64,000 bases of DNA, taken from Heterobasidion occidentale. Lineage: Eukaryota > Basidiomycota > Agaricomycetes > Russulales > Bondarzewiaceae. Shown here piece by piece: positions 45,299 through 55,337 of this stretch (the first letter of the stretch is position 1; every line of letters begins with the position of its first letter). The notes below the pieces were generated by a model that saw only the letters and a program-made list of their open reading frames with translations, did not search any database and was not told the DNA's origin. A program made the translations under genes and the position numbers. The stretch spans positions 124,001-188,000 of the forward strand of contig JBCAQO010000011.1 in assembly GCA_039111635.1 (NCBI GenBank). Reading direction: 5' to 3'.

Positions 45299-46283
45299 TT
45301 ATCTCATATCATCGGCCACAAAGACAGAATTATTGAAATGCGTCACAATGTGGTTCTCCCTCGCCCAATCCTGGATTCTCTCGAAGTTTCGACAGGTGTG
45401 CATGACAGAGCCTGAGGGCAGCGACGACTGCGACACCTCGTCCCACACCCATACAATGGTGCTGATATCGGACGAACACATGAGCGACTGGCGAATGCTG
45501 TCGAGGCAGTGACTGATGTGATTGGGCGCCAGAAGTCCTTCCTGCACACGAGTGCTGTAATACTCAGCATTGAGCGCCCATCTGACAATATTCTATATAG
45601 ATGGCAGTAGGGTCAATGAGAACGTCCGTGGAGGGAGGAGGCTTACGAGACAGTGCAGTTCGTGAAAGACGTCCAGTTCGACAATGTAATTGCCTTCATC
45701 TCCGGGGATGGGTCTTGTTCTGTTTGTCAACCGCGCAGCTTGGTTCTTCGGTATCTGCGATATACCGACTATCGAAAAAAGTAGGAGTGTAAGTTGTCTC
45801 AACGGACCAGGGTATGTGAAGTCAGGCCCACAACTGTAGAGTTTCTCCCAAGCTTCATCAACAGCATCTGACGGCGGCCCCTGATAAATCGTCTTTTCAG
45901 ACCCGAATCCACTGATCCATCTGTATGCTTGATATTCGAGAACATCCTGTGCTGGCGCTGAATGGAGATACAAGGAAGGGTAAAGAGTAGAATACAAAGC
46001 CGTAAAATGTGGACATACAATACAGAGCTTGAGGGAAGATTGCATTTCGTGGTCCCTTGTGCGAATAGACGTAGAATACGAGTATATCCAGGATAATCTG
46101 GGTGGTGAGAGCGACCGCGATTAAGCAGCGTCGCCACGACATCTTGCAGTTGGTTGTCACGAATGTTTCCCCAACCTTCGCCGTCTCAATATCTTCAAGA
46201 CCGTCATCAGCCGAGGAGATGAGAGGGAAATAATCCACAGACTTCCTTCGCATTGCTGGGAGATTGTTATCGGGTGAGTTCAC
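45299..46283 (-). CDS. UstYa-like (DUF3328) protein
   Basis: Member of the UstYa family, which in ascomycete RiPP and other clusters performs oxidative cyclisation or related steps. Four exons on the minus strand. Exon 1 has a hydrophilic N-terminus and one membrane helix (LIAVALTTQIILDILVFYVY). Exon 2 reads SPAQDVLEYQAYRWISGFGS then IYQGPPSDAVDEAWEKLY. Exon 3 ends VELDVFHELHCL, the first HxxHC motif. Exon 4 reads NIVRWALNAEYY, then NHISHCLDSIRQSLMCSSDI, the second HxxHC motif, and SVMHTCRNFERIQDWARENH to the stop at 45299. Both catalytic-type motifs are intact and splice junctions keep frame. The neighbouring NRPS-like reductase and RTA1-like exporter make a metabolite role plausible. Confidence 0.85.
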
Positions 46284-46675
46284 TGGTATGAATGCGGGGC
46301 AAGGCTCTTCTGAGGCTCAACGCCCCGAGTTGGTAGTGTCAGGCTTGATATGCCCCATGTGACCTTGGTGAAAGCACGGGCGGCTGGGGATGCATCGGGA
46401 AAGCTGAAGCCCTCGATGCAGAGCCAGTACTCCCGTAAAGCTCTTGACAGCATGGGAAATATCTTTATGAGAGCATCGCGCATACCCCAAAGCATCGCGA
46501 ACAAGCACTGGCCCGCAATCCCAGTACAACGACTGCCCCAATAGTCCAATGGCGGCAGTTCGTGAAAAGGCCGGCGGGATTATGAAAGCGCGACCGTCCG
46601 CTAAAGGGTGCTCTCATTAGGAGGTTGTCCAGCAGCTTCATACGCACCAACACCCACACCTCCTCGACCACCGCG
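46284..46675. other. divergent intergenic region between the UstYa-like gene and a small secreted ORF
   Basis: About 0.39 kb with open frames on both strands that have no recognisable motif. If the small secreted ORF is real, this is a shared divergent promoter region. Confidence 0.35.
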
Positions 46676-46900
46676 ATGCAGATCATCTCCATCATAGTTG
46701 CTTGCGTCTTTATGCTTTCTGCGACTGCCATGGCCGCTCCAAGCAACAACATCGCCTTATTGAAGGTATGGCTCGTACTCGTAGCACCCATCATGGTGCC
46801 ATCTTTGAGTGGTAATCTGAAGACCCCTCGCTCTTTCAAAAATGATGACGCCGACGATGGGGTCGATGACATAAACAAAGCGTGGAAGGGCGGGGCCTGA
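46676..46900 (+). CDS. putative small secreted protein
   Basis: A 74-residue single-exon ORF with a convincing signal peptide (MQIISIIVACVFMLSATAMA, cleavage likely after the AMA). The mature part is about 53 residues: first hydrophobic (IALLKVWLVLVAPIMVP), then charged (LKTPRSFKNDDADDGVDD) ending KAWKGGA. There are no cysteines and no repeated core peptides, so it does not look like a known dikaritin precursor. An in-frame ATG at 46625 would add 17 residues but would bury the signal peptide. It lies divergent to the UstYa-like gene. The call rests only on the signal peptide and frame. Confidence 0.45.
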   Translation: MQIISIIVACVFMLSATAMAAPSNNIALLKVWLVLVAPIMVPSLSGNLKTPRSFKNDDADDGVDDINKAWKGGA

Positions 46901-47560
46901 GGTGGAAAGGGAGGGATTGTATGTTATCAGTTTGTTACAGATAGACTGATGATCACTTGCTCATGATAGGCACGATCTCTTTTCAGCGTGACGAAATTTC
47001 ATGATCGCTTTCCTGGCCTCTGTAGTAAGGGTTTTTGTAACAATAAATATAAGTGTTCTGGATTGAGGCAGTGAAGAGAGGTGTCTCTCAGCTTAGTTTG
47101 GGAAATGATATGTGTCACAAGCTAAATCGGAGCTCTGCGCTAGGAGCTACGAACGCACGATAGATAGCTTGAGGATGGATGATCCGGCGTAGACCCATGT
47201 GGTGGAAGGATGGAGAGAACATTCCGAATAACCTGAGTGGCGGGGGTGCAGCATATGATAATCTCGAGACTAAGGGAGCTGCCAGGAGTCAGCATGGGAG
47301 AGAACTCCAGTGCATAAAATGCGGGCTCGCTTTTCCCTCGAGATATGTGTGAGAGTTACTCGCTCTAAGATACAGGCTGAAAAATGTTCAAGGGACCCAG
47401 CGCTGGCGGATCGTACGCCTTCGTAAGAGAAAAAAACGAGTGCCTCGCACGAGCGGCGTTTGTACAGCTTGCATTGCAACAGGGTAAATTCTAGCGAACA
47501 CACATCCTAGCGCATCCTACACACAGAAAATCAGGCCCACCACCAACACGATCGCACGAC
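46901..47560. other. intergenic region downstream of the NRPS-like gene
   Basis: About 0.66 kb without a supported gene on either strand. Confidence 0.4.
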
Positions 47561-50500
47561 TCACACAGCAGCACTCTCTGCAGCGGGGGCCAAGAACCCA
47601 ATCCCCCGCCAATACCCAATCCATCTCTCCACGTCCTCCGACCCAAGCGCCTCCGCGCGCGCCAAGCTCCCCGCCGCCCGCACCGCACGCTCCGTGCCCA
47701 ACACGACCGCCGTCTCCCCCGCCAGCTTGTTCGCAAAGAAGTCCACGAGCTGCAGCCCCGCGTTCCTCTCCGCCGCGTCGTGGTCGGCCCCGGCTTCCGC
47801 CGCAGCGCGGTGCGCGGCCTGCAGCTTGGCGACCCACTCCGCGTACGGGATGGTCGGGACGCCGAGAGCTTTGGACGCGGCGTCGCTGACGACGCTCCAT
47901 TTGGCGGGGCGCGGGTGCACGAGGTGGAGCACGGGCTCGGGCGAGCCGAGCATCTCTAGCAGCGCGGACGCGGCGACGTCCACCGGCACCCACGAAATAT
48001 CCTACGCGAACGCATCCATGAAAAAACCGCTCTCTGCGTACAAAAGAAAGGGGAAGGCGGGAGCCACGCACCTCCTCCCGACGCGGAACCGCGCCGAGCA
48101 CCTGCGACGCCTGCAACAGCGCGGGCACCCACTCCTTCACGTTCCACCCGCCGCGCCCGCGGTCCCCAGACAGCTGCCCGACGCGCACCACATTCGCGCG
48201 GAGCCCCGCCTCGCGCGCCGCGCGCAGCAGCACGCTCTCCGCCGCCCACTTGCTCTCGCCGTACCCGAGCCCGACGACCCCGCGCGCATCCGCGATCGGG
48301 AGCTCCGGCACGGGCGACGCCTGGTCTGCGGGCGATTTCAGGCGTCAGTAGGTGAAGTAACGCGCACGCGGAGGAGCGGCGGGGAACGGCTTACTGATGA
48401 GCACCGAGATCGAGCTCGTGAAGAGCACGCTGGGCGCGGTCGGGCGCGGTGACGCCAGCGCGAGATCGACGAGGTTGCGCACGCCCGCGATGAGCGGCTC
48501 GAAGGACGTGATCGACAGGTTAAAGTCCACGCGCCACGCTACACCGCACCGCCATCAGCACCCGGCCCACCCAGCAAAACAAAACAAAAGACACGCGCAC
48601 CGTTGTGGATGATGCCCGTGATTGACGTCCGCACCTGTCCCACCGCCGAGGTCAATCAAAGCCAGCGGTCAATCGACACGCCACCGACGCACCTCGTCGT
48701 ACGCCGCCCCGAGGCCCAGCCGCGGCTGCGCGAGGTCACCCGTGAGCAGCACGACCTTGCCCCCCGCAAGCACGCCTGCGTCCAGGCCCCACGCCGCGAG
48801 CGCGTCTCGCTGGCGTGCGCCTGCGTCCGCGCCCGGCCGATTCAGCGCGAACACCTTGCGCACGGACGGCCGCGCGGCGAGCTGCGCGAGCAGGTGCGCG
48901 CCGAGGCGCCCCGTTGTGCCCGTCACGAGCACGACCTCGTCGACGCTCGCCGCGGCCGGGGTGCCCGGCGCCGCGACGTGGCTGGAGAACCCAGAGGCGT
49001 ACTTCGCCACGAGCGCGTCGAGCGTGCGCGCCGTCGCCGCCGCCGCCGCCTCTGCGTCTGCGCCGCCGTCTGCGCCCGCGGAGAAGAGGCGCAGGACGAA
49101 GGCGGTGAGCGCCGCGATCGTGGGGTTGTCGTACACGAAGTTAGCAGGGAGCGCGTGCAGCGCGACGCGCGACGACTGGCGCAGGGCGTGCAGGATGGTG
49201 TTGCGGATGTAGGTTGCCTGCAGGCTGCGTGGGAACGAGGGGGGTCGGCTGCTGGGGGGGATGGCAGACGCGCGGGGGCGCGGGAGAGCCACGCACCTGT
49301 CGCATCCCTCCTGGAACACGTCGTCCGTGTCGCCGAGCGCGCGCTTGAGCACCTTCTCCACGGCCGCGCGCACGAACTCGCGCGTCGCGCGCGGGGTCCA
49401 CGCGGCGGGCGGCGCGAGGTCCGTCTGGGACGCGTCCCTGACGGCGGCGTAGAGCGCCTCGATCTCGGGCGCGTACGCGTTGATGACGACGTGGCGCCGC
49501 GGGGTGCCCTTGGGCGTGTACTCGAACGGCTTCTGCGGGTCCGCGACGAGGATCATCTGCGCGCCCGACGGCGTCAGCGCGGGCGCCGCCCGATCCGAGT
49601 CCGCGTGTGCAGGGCGTCAACGCACCTCCTTGAACAGCCGCGAGTGCGCGGGCGCGAACTGGTTGAGGCGCTCGACCGAGGGCCTATCGCGCGCGTTCAG
49701 CGATCGCGGCCGACGCTACACGCGACACGCGCGAGCACGCACCAGACTTTGTTCCTAAACTCGGCGAGGCGGCCCTCGTCCTTCGGGTCGAACGAAAAGT
49801 CGGCCTTGGGCTCGATCAGGACGCCGTTCTGGAAGCGTCCGCGGCCGAACATGATCGCGGCGGCGACGTGCGGGTCGTGCACCAATATGGCCTCTGCGAA
49901 CGGTCAGCATGGCGCCGTCGCGCGCACGCACAATCACACACCTAGGGGCCCGGGGTTCGTCTGCGGCGAGACGGGTGTCATTAGGCGAACGCGAGGCGGG
50001 GTGGGGGTGGGCGCACCTTTTCGCCGGTAGACAGCATCAGCTGGTCGTCCGCGCGGCCGTACATCCTCCATCGCTCGGGGTCGCGCGGGTGGCGCTGCAC
50101 GAGGTCGCTCGTGCGGTACACGCCGCGGCCGTCCCGCGACGTCCCGTTGATCACGTTCGGCTTGAAGTATGGGGTATGCTGCGGGGCGCGCGCTCAGCGC
50201 GGGTCAGGGCGCGACGAAGGGGCCGAGGGGCGCGGCGAGGACGAGGGGAGTGGAAGGGGAGGAGGCCGAGGGAGGAGAAGCACACTCACGACGATCGTCG
50301 CCTCGAAGATATCGTCCGCACCCTCCTGGGGGAGCATCTCGACCTCGAGATGGGGCGAAATCTTGAAGTACTCCCACTCGTCGACGGCCGGCACCTCGGA
50401 CGGGATGAACATGCTGAAGCACCCGATCTCCGTCCTGCGCACCGCCAACCCGCCGGCCAACCAACCGACAAACGACCAACAAACGAAAGAGAAACGGGCC

Positions 50501-52829
50501 GCGCTCAGCATTGACGCATACACAGAGAGAGTGTGTGAAGAGGAAAGCTCGCTTACGCGCCGTAAAACGGGAAGAGCGCGACACCAAGGCGCGCGAGCTG
50601 GTCCCCGATCGCCTTGTTCATCGGCGCGCCCGAGTAGACCTGCGGTGGGCAAACAGGCGGAGGAAGGGCGAACAATCGAGCAGACGATCGGGCGGGCGGG
50701 GCAGCGATCGAAAGCAAAGCGAAGCAGCGCAGCGCAACGCAAGCAGAGAGTTGAGCCGCACGCCCGAACAACGAGCAGGAAGCGCAGACTCACGATCGCG
50801 CGCAGGGCCTTCATAGCTGGTATGTTCTCCGGGTCGCGCACCCACGCCTGCCCAGCCAAACAAACGCACGCTCAGCCTCCACTCACTCACCGAATCGAGC
50901 GCGGACGCGGGCGGACAGGCAGACACCCAAACGAACAGGCAGACACCCAAACGAACAGGCAGACACCCAAACGAACACCCAAACACCCAAACGAACACCC
51001 AAACGAACAGGCACACGAACGAGAGACGCAGAGACGCACCTCGACGAACGACGGCACGCAAAACAGCACGTCGCTCCGCGTCGCCTTGATCCCCGCGAGG
51101 TACCGCTCGGGCGTCGGCACCGTCGGCGGCAGCGACGGCTCGAAGACGCCCATGACGAGGCCCGAGACGACCTGTGGCGGCGGCGCGCGGGCGAGCGGGC
51201 GGGCGGGCGGCGGTGCGGAGGGCAGATGGCAGGATGACGACGGCGCGGAAGGTGCGGAGGGGGGAAGGCGCGGAAGGTGCGGAGGTGCGGCGGGAGCGAT
51301 AGGGAGCGAGCGCAGGGCGCAGCAGGGGCGGGAGCGGGGGCAGGGGGGGGGGCGGAGAGACACGTTCAGCACTCGTGCTCGTGCGTGCACGTGTGTATGG
51401 TAGGGACGGGGTACGTACGGTCCAGATAACGTTCACGATGCCCATCGCGTCTGTGCGCGGCGGGTGGAGGTCAACGGTCGGCGATCGGCGGGCGGCGGTC
51501 ATCGATCGGTGGGTAAGAGTGCGATGAGCGTGTGCGGGTGCAGGAGCGGGACGGAGCGCGGCGCGCGGGACTCACGGAAGAGCGGGACGGCGTGTACGCC
51601 GAGCACGGTGCTGCAGAGGTCGACCTGGCCGAAGGCTGTCGCGGGCGAGCCAACGAGCGAGCAAAGGAGTGAGCGAGCGAAATCTCAAGCACGATCACGG
51701 TCCCGATGCCGATCCTACGCGGGGCGGGAGTTCACGGACACGGACACGGACACGTGAAAAGAAGCAGCAGCGGCAGGGGGAAGATGAGGGAAGGAGAAGA
51801 TGGGGTGGGAAGGAGAAAGAGAAGGAGAAGCGGACGGGAAGGGGGGGGAAGCAAAAGAGGGCAACGGGCACACGTACACGGCAGCATCGTCCACTGCAAA
51901 AACGTCCGATGGCCAATATATATCGGCTTCGGGAACGACGTCGAACCTGCACACACACACACACACACACGCCGCCCGCCGATCAGCCCGCGCGCGCGAA
52001 ATGCACATGGACATGCACGGAGAAAGGGGCGCACCTGAGGAGTGCATGAGGCACGCGACGCTGTCGAGGTCGAGCTTCCCAAACGCGACCTCGGGCTCTC
52101 CACGACGCGCGGGCGCGCGCCCGTCCTCGATATCCGCGAACTGCACGACGGGCAGCACCTCGACCTGCACGCCCTCCTTCTCCTTCTCCTCCTCGCCCCC
52201 GCCAGCTGCGAGCAGCGCGACGGCCTCCGCGCACAGGCGCTGCATGGCGGGGTCGGGGCTGACGTAGAGCTGGAGCACGTGCGTGCGCGATAGGAGGTGG
52301 GCGACGCCCGCGGGGGAGTTGCGGATGGAGATGGGGAAGGGGACGAAGCCGAGGCGCATCGTCGCTACGATCATGGAGAAGTAGCTGATCGTGTCTGCGC
52401 GCGCGCGCGGGCCCGGCCAAATGAGGTCAGGACGGGTTAGGACGGCGAAAGGAAGGGGGGGGAAGGGAGGGCGGGGATGAGGGTAGGGGGTGGAGGCGCA
52501 CCTAGGTTGGCGAGGATGCCGATGGTGGGGCCCTGCCCCGCCGGACGGACGCCCTCCTGCGCGCGATAGTCCGCCTCGCGGCGGCTGAAATTCGCATGGA
52601 CGACGGCGGCGGTCCTGCTGATCATGCGCCACGCCTCGGGGTAGCGAATGGTGCGGGTCGCGCGCGCGCCGGTCGAGTAGACGAAGAGCGGGTGGGCGGG
52701 GTTGTGCGCGGCGTTGTAGTCGAAGAGCTCGGGGACGGTGTAGCTGCCGTCGAGCGGCGGCGGGGAGAAGGTGGGGCAGTTTTGGCCCTGGGGGGTCGGG
52801 ATGTGGTCGGGCACGGGAAACGGGGCCAT
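47561..52829 (-). CDS. NRPS-like enzyme: adenylation, carrier and thioester-reductase domains
   Basis: Single-module carboxylic-acid-activating and reducing enzyme without a condensation domain. Read from ATG at 52829 through about 15 short-intron exons. The A domain starts MAPFPVPDHIPTPQGQNCPT, with DTISYFSMIVATMRLGFVPF, the A3 core HSSGSTSFPKPI split by an intron near 52040, then VVSGLVMGVFEPS, YSGAPMNKAIGDQLA, the TEIGCFSMFIPSEVP region, and GVYRTSDLVQRHP with MYGRADDQLMLSTGEK. The carrier site EGCDSLQATYI has its serine codon split by the intron near 49223-49303. The reductase has VVLVTGTTGRLGAHLLAQL, the YGESKWAAES catalytic Tyr/Lys, and RVGQLSGDR. It ends in a helical tail at 47561. The family typically loads an aryl or alkyl acid and releases an aldehyde or alcohol. 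The substrate is unknown. Confidence 0.85.
50905..51015. repeat. minisatellite in an intron of the NRPS-like gene
   Basis: Repeated ACCCAAACGAACAGGCAGAC-type units, about five full or partial copies, grading into ACCCAAACGAAC half-units. It lies within an unusually long intron between exons encoding AMKALRAIV and the VPTPERYLAGI region. Confidence 0.7.
51946..51970. repeat. AC dinucleotide microsatellite
   Basis: An uninterrupted run of about ten CA units inside an intron of the NRPS-like gene. Confidence 0.8.
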
Positions 52830-54444
52830 CTTTATGGCTGGCTATGGCGTTGGTGTATGGGGGGGAGAGAGGACGGGAGGGAGGGAGAGAGGGAGGGAGG
52901 GAGAGAGCTTTAAAGGCCGGGGAGGGGATGACGAAAGATGCCGTTAGTAGCCAGGGCGCGAGGGCCCAGGATCAGGGATCACGACCCGTCTCGCGCGTCG
53001 AAGCCTCTCCCGGCCTGTCCACTCTTCAAAGCACCGACGGCGGTGGTCCCGGGTGGACCGCGTCGCGCGAGGGTCCTCGGGCAGCATCGCCTCGCGCGCC
53101 TCGCGAGGGGTGGTGACAGGCGTGCGTGCGGTCAGCGGGGCAGAGGCGGTGATTGGGAGAAGGACGGGCTGAGTACTAGGTGGGTGGCCATGGGTGGGGA
53201 CGCCGGGGAATCGCAGCAAGGCGCCCATCAGCCCATCAGCGATTCACTCCGACTCGGCCTCCGTCACACAACATGTCACACCCTCAAGCCATCCGCCAAA
53301 CTCGGCGGTCCCTTGCCTTGCCTCGCGCGCACGTCCACCGTCCAACGGCACCCTTTCCGAGCAACAAGAACGACAAGAATACGACAACGCGCTGTCCGAC
53401 GAGTCGGCGAGCGCCCCCGACGCCGCGGTAGCTGTTAATGTATCTCCATTATCTCGACCTTACTGCTCCGATCATGGAGGTCCTGCCGGCGGCACCTCCA
53501 CCGTCCACCTCCGACGCGCTCTCGCTCTCGCGACCGCCTCGCGCAGACAGCCGCCCACGCCACGCCACGTACAGTACAGTACAATACTACACAGCCCGAC
53601 AGCGCCCCCCGCGCGCGAAACACCTGTCACGGCGCCGTCCCGCGTCTCCGCCGTCTCCCGCGTCTCAATTGTATCTACCACCGCCGTTCCTCGACTCTCG
53701 AAACACGACGTCAGCTAGCTAGCTAGCTAGCGTACTGCGCCCCCGCACAAACGTATCCCGTCGCCAGACTCGCCGAGCGACGCGGCGTGCGCGGCATCGC
53801 CTGCTTCTCCGCGACGCCCGAACGACGAAAGAAGGGACCCACCACGGCCCACCGCGCGTTGGCCCGTCCTCGCGTCCTCGCGCCCTCGCACGTACTTCGA
53901 TGCCTCGCGACTCAGGAAGAGCCTGCACGCCGCCTGCACGCCGCCTATCCGACACGCGCGTCGCGTCCCCACTCAACGAGCGCACCCGGCACCGCACCCG
54001 CAGCGCGATCCAATCCGCCGCCGCTTCTCTGCCCGCGCAGACCCTCGCAGACCTGTATATCCGAGCCCATCTAGACAGCGTTACGTACGCCCGACTCGGT
54101 TCCATGGTCGTCCGTCTCGGATTCAAGCTCGGGCTCGGGAGTCAGACTACCAGCCAGGGTCGGCGTCGGGTGCTGTATATATAGTGTATAGTGTATAGTG
54201 GATAGCGGATAGTGGATAGTGGACTGCGAGGCTAGGGCTGGGTTTGTGGTGCGTGCGTGCGTGGCGGGCCTGGCGTCGGATGGCGCGTGGGGAGGTGGAG
54301 GCGTGCATGGTGCGTTCGCCATTCGGCGGGCGGGCGGGCGGGGAGGGTGATGTGGCGGGCCGGGCGGAGGTGTGTAGACGCGTGCATGGGGACGTGCGAG
54401 CTGCGACTCGCCGCTTACCGGTTACTGTACCCGTCAAGAAAAGA

Positions 54445-54500
54445 ACACGACACGACACGACGACACGACACGACACGACACGACACGACACGACACGACA
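54445..54500. repeat. CACGA pentanucleotide microsatellite
   Basis: About ten tandem ACGAC/CACGA units with one CGA interruption. Confidence 0.85.
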
Positions 54501-54584
54501 GCGGAGCGCGTCGAGAAACGGAACGACGCCTCGCTGATTTATTGTGTCGCTGGCGGACGGCATGGCGGGACTGCGTACATGCAC

Positions 54585-54690
54585 GACTTGCACGACGTAC
54601 AGGACGTACAGGAATTACAGGATTTACGCGACTTACGCGACTTACGCGGCTTGCACGACGTACACGACGTACGCGACTTACACACTGCGT
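54585..54690. repeat. short tandem array of 9-bp units
   Basis: Imperfect units of the GACGTACAG / GACTTACGC type, about eleven copies, just beyond the CACGA array. Confidence 0.65.
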
Positions 54691-55337
54691 ATGACCGCGA
54701 CGGCGAACCCATTCAACAGCACACCGCCACATATACACAAGCGCCATCGAGTCTCTGACTCGCGCCAGGAAAAGACGACGCACCGCCGTGTGCGGAGATA
54801 GAAAGCCCCTCGCCGCTTTTCGCATACTCGCCCCTCCGCGTATCCCATCGAGAGCTCCGAGAGCGAACGGAACGGGGCGCGCGGAGGAGGAAGGGTGGAT
54901 CAGGTGCTGATGCAGGCTGATGCACGACGCCCCGAGGGAGTGGGATCCCACGCGGCCGTGGGGCGCGGCGAATGCGGAAGGCGTGACGCGCCCGGCCGTG
55001 TGAGCAAACGAGAGGACTATCAAAGGACTAATAGCTACTAATAGCTACCGTACTTACTGTACCGCGCCCGAGACGGATCGCGTCCAACGAGACGTGCACG
55101 CTCGATCGGGCAAACTTGAGGGAACTGTGCGGATAAGGGGTTATCGAGCCGCGGCATCCCGGCACTGGGGCTTATCCTCCCAAATCGCGCCCAAATACAA
55201 CACAAAAACTCTGCCTCGCCTCGCCTCGCCTCGCCGTCCTCTCCATCGTCGCCGCCGCCGTCCCCCCGCGCCCAGCACCCACCACGTCCCCCACCCTGCC
55301 GCACCCGCTCCTCCGCCGGCTCGCCCGCCCCGCAGCC

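Larger units (their letters stand above)
52830..55337. other. 2.5 kb region of simple repeats without supported gene
   Basis: GC-rich DNA with many simple repeats: GGGA units (52860-52915), AGCT units (53714-53730), TATAGTG/GATAGTG units (54180-54225), CACGA units (54445-54500), 9-bp GACTTACGC-like units (54590-54690) and TCGCC units (55216-55240). The overlapping open frames on both strands reflect low stop-codon density. No domain, signal peptide or exon chain is recognised. It presumably contains the promoters of the NRPS-like gene (leftward) and the phosphatase gene (rightward). Confidence 0.5.

Noticed and set aside
46465..46878. Minus-strand 137-residue open frame over the small secreted ORF
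   Set aside because: No signal or motif; the plus-strand frame has a proper signal peptide, so this is more likely the shadow.
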